The position numbers and the translations under genes were made by a program. The notes below the pieces were generated by a model that saw only the letters and a list, made by a program, of their open reading frames with translations, was not told the origin of the DNA and did not search any database. A stretch of 64,000 bases of DNA from Symbiodinium natans (Eukaryota > Sar > Dinophyceae > Suessiales > Symbiodiniaceae), in contig CAJNDS010002105.1 in the NCBI GenBank assembly GCA_905221605.1, forward strand, positions 186,001 through 250,000, read 5' to 3'. Shown here piece after piece: positions 1 to 10,198 of this stretch; position 1 is the stretch's first letter, and the number at the start of each line of letters is the position of its first letter.

Positions 1-23
1 ATCCCAGAAGCCGAAAAGTGCCG

Positions 24-109
24 TACTGTCCCTAAAAAACCTAAAAAACCAATTCTGGAGACCTATGCAGACAGGCCCTCACAAAAAGATTGGTTTTTTA
101 GGGACAGTA
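24..109. repeat. Short foldback inverted repeat
   Basis: The right arm at 89-109 is the exact reverse complement of the left arm at 24-53, except that the left arm carries an extra tandem copy of the 9-mer CTAAAAAAC. The loop is about 35 nt. This would form a near-perfect hairpin of 21 bp with one 9-nt bulge. It may be a tiny foldback or MITE remnant; no target-site duplication is visible. Confidence 0.8.
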
Positions 110-1474
110 GTTAGTTCAATGTAGTAAAGTCACCCTTGCCGCGCTTTCGCCCACGTGCATGGCAGCATCATCCACTCGATGGTCCTTGTAAAATTCTTCC
201 GGCACGTGTTCGTTAATGCGATGCAGAAAGCTAACTTTTGCAGTAAAACCTAGGCGCCGGGGGGGCGGGGGGTAGCATGTATATATATATATATATATAT
301 ATACTATTTATTTACGTACTTATTTACTTACTTATCTATATCTGCATCAACATCTATATCTACACTTATACACATGTCATCACTTTTCATTGCATTTGAG
401 TTGCACGTTCCTGCTTCTGGTGACATCAACCTGCCTCCAAGCCCCAGCCAGGAGCCCGCCTCGACACCTGGGATCTCATCTGCCATTCCGTTGGTACTTC
501 ATTCATTCCCATTCATTCCCAGCCTCATTGAGGGAGCTTGAGAAGCCCTCCCACCAAGTCGAAGATTCGACCTGGGAGCTCGACGCTCTCATGGATTCTA
601 ATGAGCTCTGACATGGGGGAACATGTGGAACCGAACTTTCAGCCAAGCAGCAGATGCTTCAGATGGCCTGAGCGACTGTGACACTGTGGCTTGCACTATA
701 GCTCGCGCTTTTTGTGTTCATGATTCTTTTTACCCGCGAGTCCCTGACTGCTGAGCCGTCCATCGCCAAGCCTTCTGGACCAAGTTCTCTGCCTACCACA
801 AAAACATCTGTGCGTCGGCATACGTCCGCATGCTGCTGAGATTCTGGAGCCTCCAGGCAGCCTCCGGCAGAGAGCCGTGCCTTGAACAAGCTTTCGGATG
901 GATCCACATCTCCCACACCTGCCTGCAGCCTCTGCGACGAGCAGCACGGCCGTCAACAGGAGCCCAGGGCACTCTTGCAGGATCCTGCCGCGCAGAGCTG
1001 AACTGGGTGCAGACAGCATACCACACTCGTCGAAAAAGACACACACATCGTGCGGGTCTCGTGCCTACACGCGATGGCAGGCTACATCTGTCAGCTGCTA
1101 GGTTCGCATCTGTAAGCCTCACTGAAACTTGCCTTTCAATGCGTCCAGGCTTGTCCGTGGCCGCACTGCGGTGTTTGGGCTTGCCAGGAGCTACAGGGCG
1201 AAGATATCAGGACCGTGACAGCGGTGTCAGTTTAAATAAACATGCCTGTTGGCACTGCTGCTGGGTCTCATCCGGAAGCGTTTCGACCACAAAGAAGGCC
1301 GCACTCAGCGGTGGCCGTCCTCGGGTGGCTTCTGCTTTCCCCTCCATGCCCTATGAGTCCTCACCGATGCCCTCCTCGCTTGTACTGGTAGTGACATGAC
1401 TGACAATGTGGTGAATGTAGTGACTATATGTGACTATAGATTGCGAGATTGTGACTAGATGTGAACCTTTCAAG
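110..1474. other. No supported gene
   Basis: All three plus frames stay partly open between 830 and 1400, and none has convincing protein character or a consistent exon chain. A (TA)n run sits at 280-303. A short GC-rich G-run precedes it at about 255-272. I see nothing else I can support. Confidence 0.6.
280..303. repeat. (TA)12 microsatellite
   Basis: There is an uninterrupted TA dinucleotide run of about 24 bp, directly after a G-rich stretch and followed by a TATTTA/TTTACT-rich segment. Confidence 0.95.
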
Positions 1475-2185
1475 ATCTGCCGTCACTTCGCGCCTCTCCC
1501 TTGGCCGAAGTCGACGATGCTCTCCTGAAATTGCCTGCCATGGACAAGGCTCCAAGAATCGGATTCCGTCAGGCAGTGAGGCGCTTCTTGGACCATCAGG
1601 ATCACCCGAGAATGCTCAGAGCATGCTAGCTCGGCCACGCATAGAGCCGCCATAGTAAGGGCTCGGCCTGTCAATCCGGAATCCAGCTCAAAGTCTACCA
1701 TATGTCCCACCTACGTCCCATGCTTTCAGAATATCTTTCAACCCACCTTTCGATCTGAGGTCCTCGCGCCAGCATCTTCAGGACCTCAGCAGTGAGGTGC
1801 AGTGCATGCACTGTTCTTTGCATTCTGCGTTGGTGCCCGACGGAATCTGAGTTGGTAGTCAGCATACCAGGACTCGGTCGCCGAAGAAGAAGGTACCTTG
1901 AGACTTCAGAGGAGAATATGCCAATATGTTATGTCTTTCTATCGACACTGTGCACCCATATCGTGGGGGGGGGGGGGGGGGGGGCACTGCATTTGGTGGC
2001 GCCTCTGCGGCACCTGACCTGCAGTATATGGCTCCCTCGCAAAGTGTCTGCTACTGCTACTCATCACACTCATCACAGCGAAGAAGCACTGCCAAGAGAC
2101 CCACCAGGAAAGTGCAGCAAGGCTGCGCAGGAAGCGCATGCTGCGGGCTCGGCTGGGGCATGGCCAGAACAAAGCTGTGTGTCTA
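1475..2185 (+). CDS. Hypothetical multi-exon protein, charged and helical
   Basis: I do not recognise the family. The best exon spans about 1475-1620 and reads as helical protein, including EVDDALLKLPAMDKAPRIGF and then RQAVRRFLDHQDHPRML. It would end at a GC donor at 1621. The next plausible exon opens after TTTCAG at 1730 with NIFQPTFRSE. A 22-nt exon at 1871-1892 (DSVAEEE) ends at a GT donor in phase 1. It joins in phase to an exon from 2079 (AKKHCQETHQESAARLRRKR). That last intron contains the 20-G tract at 1965-1984. The start codon and final stop are not resolved. The splice between 1730 and 1871 is ambiguous, and from 2079 a second frame is also open. The gene points toward LSM7, which is convergent. 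Confidence 0.42.
1965..1984. repeat. Poly-G tract (20 G)
   Basis: This is a run of twenty G residues on the plus strand. It lies inside the intron proposed between the exons at 1871-1892 and 2079 onward. Confidence 0.95.
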
Positions 2186-2815
2186 CAGTTGGCACATCAC
2201 AAGCGTCTTCCATCGCAATGCTACAGTAATAATCCAAAACATTGCCATCCAGCTCATTCCATCTTGCATGTTTATCTTGGATGTGAAAGGGGCAGCAGGC
2301 AGGACATGGGACAAGCGCATGAACATGCACTTGCTGTGCATATAGGTGGAGCCCGGGCTTAAGTTTGCGCATGTCACGACTCACGACGTGATGTCATGTC
2401 AGCAGGCACACCTTGATCGACTCGCCACACTTCCCTCTCACTGCATATAATGTGCAGCCTTACTTCGCGGTTCGAAGGGCTGTCCACGGCATGTGTAGCT
2501 GCATAGATTACAGCACACACCCAGGCTCGTGATTGGGTCCCGCGTAGATTTCTGAGACTCGATGTGCAACGCAGCGGCTGTGTATTTTTGCGCATCAAAT
2601 CAGGAAGCATCGCGCAATGTAATGAACACTGGCATGGATATGTTAGTCGGACTGACTCATTGTCTTGTGAGGCTTGTGCGCATGGCAGCCGGAAGCACCT
2701 CCCCGGACTTTCCCTCAGAGAATCCGGGTCACCGCGCGTGTTGCCTGGTGGATGGCAGTCAAATTGAGCGCAGCAAGCCCGCAGGGCACGGTGTCACGAC
2801 ATGCAAGGAGACGGC
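2186..2815. other. Convergent intergenic space, no gene seen
   Basis: This holds the 3' sides of the plus-strand gene at 1.5-2.2 kb and of minus-strand LSM7. Small ORFs at 2562-2871 lack protein character and have no splice partners. No polyadenylation signal of animal type is evident, as expected for dinoflagellates. Confidence 0.5.
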
Positions 2816-3472
2816 CTAGGCACCCGCGAAAGGATTGGCAATCTCCTCTGTGCCGTCCACTGGACATATGAGCATGACCTGTGGAGATGACAGATCTGCT
2901 TCATTCAGCAACATTTCTCAGCTCTCAAAGGCAAGGTCTCTTGGTTGTGCTGAGGAAGCTTCCGAAGTGCCACGTGCAACTACCAATCCAAGACTTCTGG
3001 TCTCGTCTGAGACCTACGAGACTTGCGATCAGGGTCTCGGATGTCTCGAACAAGGGCCAAGAACCAAACACACTCGAACATGGCACCTTGTATGGGTCCT
3101 CTGGGTCTCGAAGATATTCCTGGCTACAGAATGTAGGATGCGGAAATCTACGGTTGCCATGCTGGCCAGATACTTGCAGCACTTTCCCATCAAGTTGACA
3201 ACGGTAAAGTCCTGGACATCATCCAGCACTAGGTTTGCTACAGCGTCATGTCCTGCCAAGTCACAGCATGAATGTCTCGTACACTTGCCACACTTGCCTG
3301 CCACTGCAGCCGGGCCTTTCAAAATGCCTTTGACTTCTCGTCCACCCGAGAACTTGACTTTGACTGGCTGGTTCAAGTACCTGAAACGCACAGCTCCGAA
3401 CGGAAACACGGAGAGGTCCTTCCCGAGCCTCTCCAGGTCCAGCACGGACTTGCTGCTCTCCTTCTTGGACAT
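2816..3472 (-). CDS. LSM7: U6 snRNA-associated Sm-like protein LSm7, complete six-exon gene
   Basis: LSm7 is a subunit of the LSm1-7 (mRNA decay) and LSm2-8 (U6 snRNP) rings. Six exons at 3429-3472, 3316-3380, 3212-3252, 3087-3119, 2963-3013 and 2816-2878 join with agreeing phases into 98 residues; human LSm7 has 103. The donors are GC, GC, GA, GT and GA, all acceptors are AG, and introns are 48-92 nt. The Sm1 strand reads VKVKFSGGREVKGILKG, followed by NLVLDD, then YLRDPEDPYK as in other LSm7 proteins. The Sm2 motif LGLVVARGTSVMLI is created only by joining exons 5 and 6. The tail VDGTEEIANPF matches the family's C-terminal pattern. The start is the ATG at 3472-3470 and the stop is TAG at 2818-2816. 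The unspliced frame hides all of this. I am very sure of the family; the exact GA boundaries are ambiguous by a few bases because junction sequences repeat. Confidence 0.94.
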
Positions 3473-3499
3473 CCCGCTGTCCGCCTCATGGGCAGTGCA

Positions 3500-3699
3500 T
3501 CTTCAGAGATTGCATGATTGCATGATTGCATATTGCAAATGCCCATCCCTGCCGCATCCAAAATCACTGCTTCGGCGGTGGGAAGCGGCACGCTCCATGA
3601 CAACAAACAAATTCCTGGATTCAACGACAACCACCCAAACACCCGACCTTGGCTGTCCAGGGCGATGGCGGTGGTGGCCGCACAAAATCTGAGCACCCT
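3500..3699 (-). CDS. Candidate exon pair upstream of LSM7, unrecognised
   Basis: An exon at 3648-3699 (RVLRFCAATTAIALDSQ) follows a TTTCTCAG acceptor and ends in phase 1 at a GT donor. It joins in phase to an exon starting at 3569 (AVILDAAGMGICNMQ). The hydrophobic strand-like VILDAAGMG recalls the core strand of SEC14/CRAL-TRIO lipid-binding proteins, but this is a weak resemblance. The exons sit between the stop of the S74-like gene (4055) and the LSM7 start (3472). They may be a separate small gene, alternative 5' sequence of LSM7, or chance. No start or stop is resolved. Confidence 0.25.
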
Positions 3700-4054
3700 C
3701 TGAGAAATTAGCGGCAAACAGGGGCACCTCGAGCAAATGCCACAAACCCCCGGCATCTTCAGGTCTTCAGAAACCTGCGGTTCCAACATGTCCCAACACT
3801 ACAAGAAAAGATCAACACATTGCTTTGTGCATCGCGGGCCGAATCTGCTGTCGGCAGCTCAATATGAATTTGGAGCCCTTGAGGACACGTTGAGGGCATC
3901 ATCTTCAAAGTAGCGGGATGCGGGGAAGGAGTCAGGCTCCCGGGGCTCCAACTATGGACTCTCCTCACTGGATATGGTCCCTTGCGGGAGTGCCCAAATT
4001 TGCTCAATGCTGCACCCCGTCCGCGGCAGCATCGAGCTATGCAAAAGCTAGCTC

Positions 4055-5835
4055 CTACTTGGGGACGGTCTCCTGTTGCAACTCCTCGTTCCTGACCGCG
4101 AAGTGGTCCCCTCCCAGTGCTCAGTGACGCCCTTCACGTGGATCGAAGTCGCGTGAGTCTCCTGCTGCTGCTTCGGTGCCTCCAAACGATCACCGCAGAA
4201 TTCGCACAAAAGGCGGAACTATACGGAACCTCAGCAAGGCGAACCGCTTGGTCAGCCGCTCCACTTGGCTGAAGAGCGCCTGTTTCAGGCAATGTTGCAC
4301 CAGTGCATCCAAGTGCATCCAAGTGCATCCAAGTGCACTTGAGTGAACCCGAGTGCACCCCCTACCATTTTTAAGTATAAGCACCTGGATCAGGCCCTCC
4401 TGTTCCGCTTCCTGGGTCATCTCGGCTTCCTCCTGGGCCTGTAGCAGCTCAAGGAAGCGCAGAGTCTCACAGTCAAAGTAACCGAGTGACATAGAGCCGC
4501 ACAGTGGCGATACGGATGCTTTCGGAGTCCCTCGCATGTTGCACCCGCCTCCAAGGCTTGTAGGCGCTTCTCACGCTCCTGAAGACTTGCTGCGCTGCGC
4601 TGTGCTGCGCCGTGCTGCACTGTGCTGAATTCACCACAGCTGTGAAGCCATCTCTGTTGACTGTCCTTGGCCGCCTGGGTAATGACCTCAGAACGGGACG
4701 GCGCCAGACATGCTTGCCGTGAGTTAGGTCCCACATCCTGAGCAGCCAGCGGCCAGGAGGTCCTGATGAGAAATGCCCAGGCGCCCACCCTGAAAAGGGT
4801 TGTGCTCTCCGAGTGCTCTCCCATACTTCTGAACTGACCAGGAACAGCATGTGAGTTGTTTGCTGAGCCGGGCTTTCTTTATACGTGCCTGCTGTGGTAT
4901 GCGGCGCACCACCCCAGGAAGGGATCGCAAAGAATCGTCAGATGCCTGAATAAAACCGCGCCACTCAGCACGACTCTGCGTCACAAAGTCACGGGCGCCT
5001 CGAGCTTCAAGTTGACAGGGTCGGAGGGCCTCTGGTTTCAAGCGAAGTGTTCAGACCATGAAGCAAGATGAGGCAAGAATAGTAAGACTCCAGCAGGACT
5101 TGAGCACTCTCGAGCTTTAGGGATGAGACTGAGGATCCAGCCCATCGGCAACAAGCAGGCCTGAGGCAGGTGAATTCTTGGTCGAGGCCCTCGACTTGAA
5201 GTGGTGCTGTAGCTTCAGACAAAAGTTTCCAAGTCACACTGAGATCAACAATGTATCGTGACTCTAGCTCTTCAGAACTAGGTGTCGTCTGTCTGCCCGG
5301 CGCAGCAAGCTGGAAGCAGTACTCTCATCACCACCTGACGCAACGACGGGGAACAACTGCGGCACGAGGACTCATGAAGGGCTTCAGCAACTCTAGTGAT
5401 TAGCGATGCTGGCCCGGTCTCATCCTGCTTGCCTGATGAGGTTTCCTTCTCACGGAGTGATCGGTATAGCGGCATTACCTGCGAAACGGCTCTCAAACTG
5501 TTTTCAGAGTTTGGCCCGTCTTTCAAGACAAAGCGCTAGCCTCTCTTTTGAGGCGGCTGTCGGATGCACTGATGATGTTTTCGGAAGCCCAAGTCCCGTG
5601 CAAGCTGCCTGTTCAGGCAGGGGCACATTCCACATGAATGTTTGAAGATGCTTTCTCCCGGCTCAGCCTCCAGAAGCACTGACTGCCAGAACCTGCCACT
5701 GCACCAGCCAACGCATTATTGGGCATTCTACACAGGTTATACAGGTTGCACAATGTAGATGCTGCATGATGCTGCTAGAATCTTGCAAGCCTTGGTGGAG
5801 CCAGTCTTAAACTGGATCTCGCTTGTTCCGGTGTC
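4055..5835 (-). CDS. C-terminal region of a giant repeat protein: Peptidase_S74-type intramolecular chaperone plus coiled coil
   Basis: A phase-consistent exon chain gives this order. Exon 5802-5835 (DTGTSEIQFKT, then the first base of a Gly codon) uses a GC donor. It joins 5541-5608, creating GGSLHGTW and then ISASDSRLKRE. That joins 5478 onward (VMPLYRSLREKETSS). Later exons at 4889-5031 carry ALRPCQLEARG, EWRGFIQ and LPGVVRRIP. Exon 4751-4828 carries GRLGISHQDLLA, and the exon from 4686 gives VITQAAKDSQQ. Exons ending at 4549, then 4385-4465, 4230-4279 and 4055-4091 form a Gln/Glu/Leu-rich coiled coil ending at TAG. This matches the S74 chaperone layout: SD-x-RLK with the Ser-Asp cleavage site and Lys, then LRP, GFI, LPGVVR and HQDLLA, then a trimerising coil. 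The family assignment is from motif memory. Exons between 5478 and 5031 (5433-5478, 5335-5392, 5196-5277, 5057-5114) agree in phase but look less typical. Arrays of dodecapeptides lie upstream on the same strand. Confidence 0.72.
4301..4361. repeat. 10-mer tandem repeat inside an intron
   Basis: There are about six copies of AAGTGCATCC, the first three exact and the later ones degenerate. They lie in the 105-nt intron (4280-4384) between two coiled-coil exons of the S74-type gene, which keeps them out of the coding sequence. Confidence 0.85.
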
Positions 5836-6469
5836 CTGGGCAGTATTGTTTACCGAGCTATGCGATGCAGAACGAAACGTCGTACGGCACCTGGACCCAA
5901 CCAGCTTACTACTATGCTGCGAGCACTGATAGGACTAGGACTAAGAGTTTCTGAGAGATAAGGACAAGATTATCCTATTATGTTGTAAGGTCACGGCCCA
6001 ACTCACGGTCCACGCTGGCAGCTGCAGCTGCGCCGTGGGAGCAATGCCTCAGACAAGCCAGGATTACTTCTTGTGTGACGTGACTGCATTTCTCTCCTTC
6101 ATTTGTCTTTGTCGGGACTACGGGGAGTGGCTGCGCAGCGCTCACTTTGAACAAAACGATCCTAATTAATCTAGGTCCTCTAGCCATGCAGAGTTTCGTA
6201 GGTGAGAGGTCGCGCACGTGCCGACTCCACAGCAAAGGCGTTCACTCGAAACGTGCTGACCTTAGCACCGGTGTCGTCGATGCTTCCGCTGTTGGATCAC
6301 AGAGGGTCAAACAAGATGGCCAACAAAAATGTCAAAACCCAACGAAAAGGTTCCCAACAGACCTCAGCTTGCATAACCAAAACTTGGTTGCTCTTTACAA
6401 ATTTAAGTTCATGAAACTAGAGGAAGTGCTAAAGTTGTAGTAAAGTCCCACCTTAAAAAAGACCTGGCT
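5836..6469 (-). other. Possible further upstream exons of the S74-type gene
   Basis: Minus-strand stretches here look protein-like. About 6030-6150 contains PLPVVPTKTNEGEK and EVILACLRHC, ending near a GTGAGT donor. About 5850-5940 contains SARSIVVSWLGPG, which resembles a beta strand of an FN3-like or tail-fibre fold. The stretches join in phase to each other, but not unambiguously to the exon at 5835. I treat them as suggestive only. Confidence 0.3.
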
Positions 6470-7330
6470 TACTTAACCACCCGAAGCACTGGCCTGATCC
6501 CTAACCCGACCTGACCTCGACGGGTCATTCACCTAGCCTTCTCCCACCTAACCGTACCGAAGACCAACTAGCCACCCCGACCGTCACCCGACCTAGCCCA
6601 CCCTGCCATCCTGCCAAACCTACTGACTAAGGCTTCCCTACTGTAACCCACCCTCAACCCTAACCTAACCCGCCCTCACCCCACCTAAGCCACCCCCTAA
6701 CTGGCACCCGACCTATCCCATCCTGCCAAACCCTATCACGTAACCCACCCTCGACCCTAACCTAACCCAAGGTCACCTGAACCTAATACTAAGCTGCTGC
6801 CTAAGCTGCTGCCTAAGCTGCCACCTAACCCCACCTAACCACCCCAGCCGTCACCCGACCCAAGCCTTCCCTAAACCCACCCTCAAGGTCACCTTCTACC
6901 TACCTAATCCATGACCCCAGCTAACCACACTAGCCGTCACTCAGCCTGACCCATCCTGCAAAATCCCGAGCCTTCCACAACGTAACCCAACGTAACCCAC
7001 ACTCGACCCTTCCCTGACCGAGCCTAACCCAAGGTCACCTTCTCCTAGCCCAATTTCTACCCGCCTATCCACCCTAACCGTCACCGATCTACTCCTAACC
7101 CTAACCTAATCCTTAAAACCACCTAACCAACCCTAACCGTCATCCGATCCAGCCCGTCCTAGCCTTCCCTAACGTAGCCCATAACCTGACCCAATCCTAC
7201 ACCCATGCTCACCCTAGGTACTAATTTCATTCACCGCACCTAACCACCCTAACCGCCACTCGACAGAACCCATCCTGCAAAACCCCGCGCCTTCCCTAAC
7301 GCAGCCCACCCTCGACCCTAACCCTAACAA
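6470..7330. repeat. Degenerate telomere-like CCCTAA tract
   Basis: Over about 860 bp the plus strand is dominated by variants of CCTAACC, CCCTAACC and ACCCTCGACC with almost no G runs. The copies differ in spacing and sequence, so this is an old interstitial array rather than a functional chromosome end. It lies within the putative long intron between the repeat array at 10.2 kb and the C-terminal exons. Confidence 0.85.
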
Positions 7331-8020
7331 AGTGGTCCACTACTGTGTTTTGTACATCAGCAAAGTAAGGCAAGTATGTGGGAAGCCGGCTTCTGGTTGA
7401 GGGTCACGGGCTGGTGGTCGAGTGGTGCGTTCGTTGTTTGGGCAAAACAGGCGTGGTTACGGTTGGACCATCGGTCATGGACGGATCATGACGGATCCCA
7501 GAGCACGCTTTGCTTGCGATGTCAAAAACGTGCGAGCACCAGGACACTGCGAGACAGCGCTCGGAGCAGCACGGTCAGCAGTTTGTACCTGAAGTCTGTG
7601 GCGGGCGGGGGCGCTGGCGCGGCCTTGCAGCGTGAGAATGCACGTGCTGCGCTCAAGCCTGCCAATAGCGCAGGCGTGCTGCTGTTGTTGCCGGAGCCGT
7701 GACTTACCAGTCTCTTGCCTTCCTCGTGCTGTGCCGGCTTCCTCCGCTTCTGACGCACCCCCTTGAGACGCCTGCAGGCCGATGGCTTTGTGAGGCGTTT
7801 TAATGCCCACGCGTGGCGTTTTGTCCCGTGCGTTCTAAGCATGCAAGATATGCAAGGCGGCTGTCATACAATCTTGCAAGTAGACATGGTACTAAACCCA
7901 GAGGCTTAATTCTCTTTTGACTTTTGAGCCTTCGCCCGCTGTGCTTACGGAGGTTCGTCTGCCCCACAAGGTTTGATTCACCGTCGGGATGTCACACTTC
8001 ATACTCGGACATAACCCCTT

Positions 8021-8468
8021 GTGATCACGCTGAGGCTACAGGCCCTCACAAGCTGCGTCACAGAGATGTGTGCTGTGCTCGTGAGGTTGCTGGTACGGTT
8101 TGCACAAGAGCCCTCCCTCGAGCTCTCGAGATCGCATCTCGAACCGCTTCGCCGCTTCGCATCCGAACTTCATCATGAGAATCATGAGGTCATTAGAACA
8201 GCATGTCCACACCCTCTAGGCTCCAAGCAAACGCTGTCGCGAACAGACGTGAGGCTGCTCATCCGAACAAGTCCAGAGAGCAACAGCGGCACACCTTGGC
8301 TAAGCGCGTCAGCAACCCTGCTCCGCTTAGCCGCGCTGGCGCCAACTTGTGTCAACTGTCTGCAAATGCAGCATGACTGAGATGGCTGCCAGTGTGTCCC
8401 GCACCTGCAACGCCAAGATGCTGCTCAGGCTGCTCACAACTTCTGAAGGCCAAATCCCGGCAAGATAA
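8021..8468 (+). CDS. Candidate plus-strand exons, unrecognised
   Basis: One frame from about 8060 to 8200 reads as helical protein (VRLLVRFAQEPSLELSRSH, then EPLRRFASELHHENHEV). A second stretch after a TGCAAATGCAG acceptor begins with ATG at 8373 and runs to TAA at 8466-8468 (MTEMAASVSRTCNAKMLLRL). They could be the last exons of a small gene. The opposite strand should be intronic to the large repeat gene, so a nested gene or a chance open frame is possible. Confidence 0.28.
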
Positions 8469-9122
8469 GTAACCCATAGCTTACCCCCTCGACAGGATGG
8501 CTCACCATCGGCCTTGCAGCAACAAAGAAACGTCCAAATATGAAGCCGAGAACACCTTGGACATGGCGCGAGGCGCTGCTGGACACCCCACTACACCCCC
8601 ATCACACCTCCCACCAGGTCCCATCCCATCAGGGTTAAAAAGGTCAGTGACTCAGTGACTCAGTGAGGCGCCACCGCTGCAGAGCTTGATCTCGAAAAAC
8701 TCCGTGGCGAAAGTGGCGGGTCCGAGCCTGCAGTTGGCACAACACAAGCAGCAACCGAAGATCAAACTTGATAAAGAAGGCAAAAAAAAAAGCAAATTTG
8801 GTGTCGTGCACCCGTTTCACCCTCAGCACGGTGCTCAGAAGATCCGGCGCAGACGTGGAACTGCCAAAGCGCGCCGTCGACATCGGCGTCGAGCTTGCGC
8901 CCGTCCAGGCAAGTTCCTTTTGGGAACAAGAACACTTGGCTCTATTTGGCTCTGCTTGTACTCTTTTTGAAGCAGAGCTGCTCGTGCAGGAAACGGAGAT
9001 CGGGGAATGAACCCAAGATACCTTCCCTCAGCGAGGATGCACCAACAGCAGTCCCGGGCAATCCCGATCTATCTGCAGCATGCTGAGCCTGCAAGCACCC
9101 TGGGATTGCGGCTGGGAAGGAA

Positions 9123-9266
9123 ATGGACAACATGAAAGCCAAACAAGCAGGAGAGCGTGCAGACATCGATGACCCCGAGTGGACGGAGCTCAACCTCAGA
9201 GCTGTATCACGAATGGCCTTGACACTGCCACAGTATCACGAAAAGCATATCGGCAGACACCCATGA
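9123..9266 (+). CDS. Candidate plus-strand exon, unrecognised
   Basis: This 47-codon frame from an ATG contains KAKQAGERADIDDPEWTELN and then LPQYHEKH, with natural amino-acid composition and an upstream CTGGGAAG that could be an acceptor. There is no partner exon that I can fix. It may be part of a gene, a retroelement relic or chance. Confidence 0.28.
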   Translation: MDNMKAKQAGERADIDDPEWTELNLRAVSRMALTLPQYHEKHIGRHP

Positions 9267-10198
9267 TCGCGATGCAAGTTGCTGGTACACTAGTGCCTGA
9301 CACCCAGGCGCCCGGCACAAGAAAGAAGCTTCCGGGACAACCGGCTCCCAAGGTGGGCATCGAGGCTGCCAAACATTGCGCAGACTGAGCCTATAGGTCT
9401 GAAGCAGGAGAAGGGCAAAATGCATCATTGCCGAAGTGCTGCAGTGCAGCAGATCCTGATTGGTGAAAGCTAGCTCTCGGCATCTGACAAGCAGCGGCGG
9501 CCCCATATTCGAGGTGTCCAGGGCCTAGCAAAAGCGAGAAGCAAACAAAGACAGCTTTACACAGCTCTGCGCTCAAAGCCGGAGCAGCCAGAGCAGCCAC
9601 TCACCGTAAGGACGGAACCGGCAATGTGGAACTGAGGCATGCTGTGCCTTTCATTCGACACAACTATAGCCCTCTTTTTCAGCTAAAAACGTGAGCTTTC
9701 GGATGCTCTTCGTGTGATGCTCCGTGCAACTCCGCGGTCTCGTGAATCGTGTGCATCTCCCCATGTGCTTTTCTTGGCTTGTCGGCCAGTTGCTCTGCGG
9801 TTGTAACTGATTGTATCTGTAAGCATAAGCAAGCATGTGAACATGTGCATCTTTAACACGCGTGCGCCTTTGCTGCGAAAGCCTTCGCTTTGGTCTAGAT
9901 TCTAGATTCAACTAGATTCTAGGTCTTATCAGTTCTGGCACTTTGAGTGCCACTCCCTACTGCGCTGGCACTCTGCGGCCATGAATCCGCATGTTGCTTC
10001 GATGAGAGACACTGAGACTCGCTGAGATGGCTTCGATGAAACCCACTAAGATGAAGCACAAAACATGCTAAGCATGCTAAGCATGCTGAAGGCCAGACCG
10101 GACAACGATGAAGTTGACGCAGGCCGGACAGGCGCTCGAAGTGCCTCAGCTGCGCAACAGATTTCCCCGGACCACGACAAGCCAACAAACAGCAATCC

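Larger units (their letters stand above)
7331..10198. other. Mostly unassigned; two weak plus-strand exon candidates
   Basis: Apart from the candidates at 8021-8468 and 9123-9266, I find no supported gene. There are no long repeats and no inverted repeats of note, only a short direct repeat of CATGCTAAG near 10066-10088. If the minus-strand repeat array and S74-type exons are one gene, this is intron sequence. Confidence 0.45.

Noticed and set aside
830-1399. Plus-strand ORF of 189 codons
   Set aside because: All three frames are open for long stretches here, and none has convincing composition or splice partners.
2835-3692. Plus-strand ORF of 285 codons
   Set aside because: It lies antisense to the six LSM7 exons and has no protein character; the minus-strand LSM7 is decisive.
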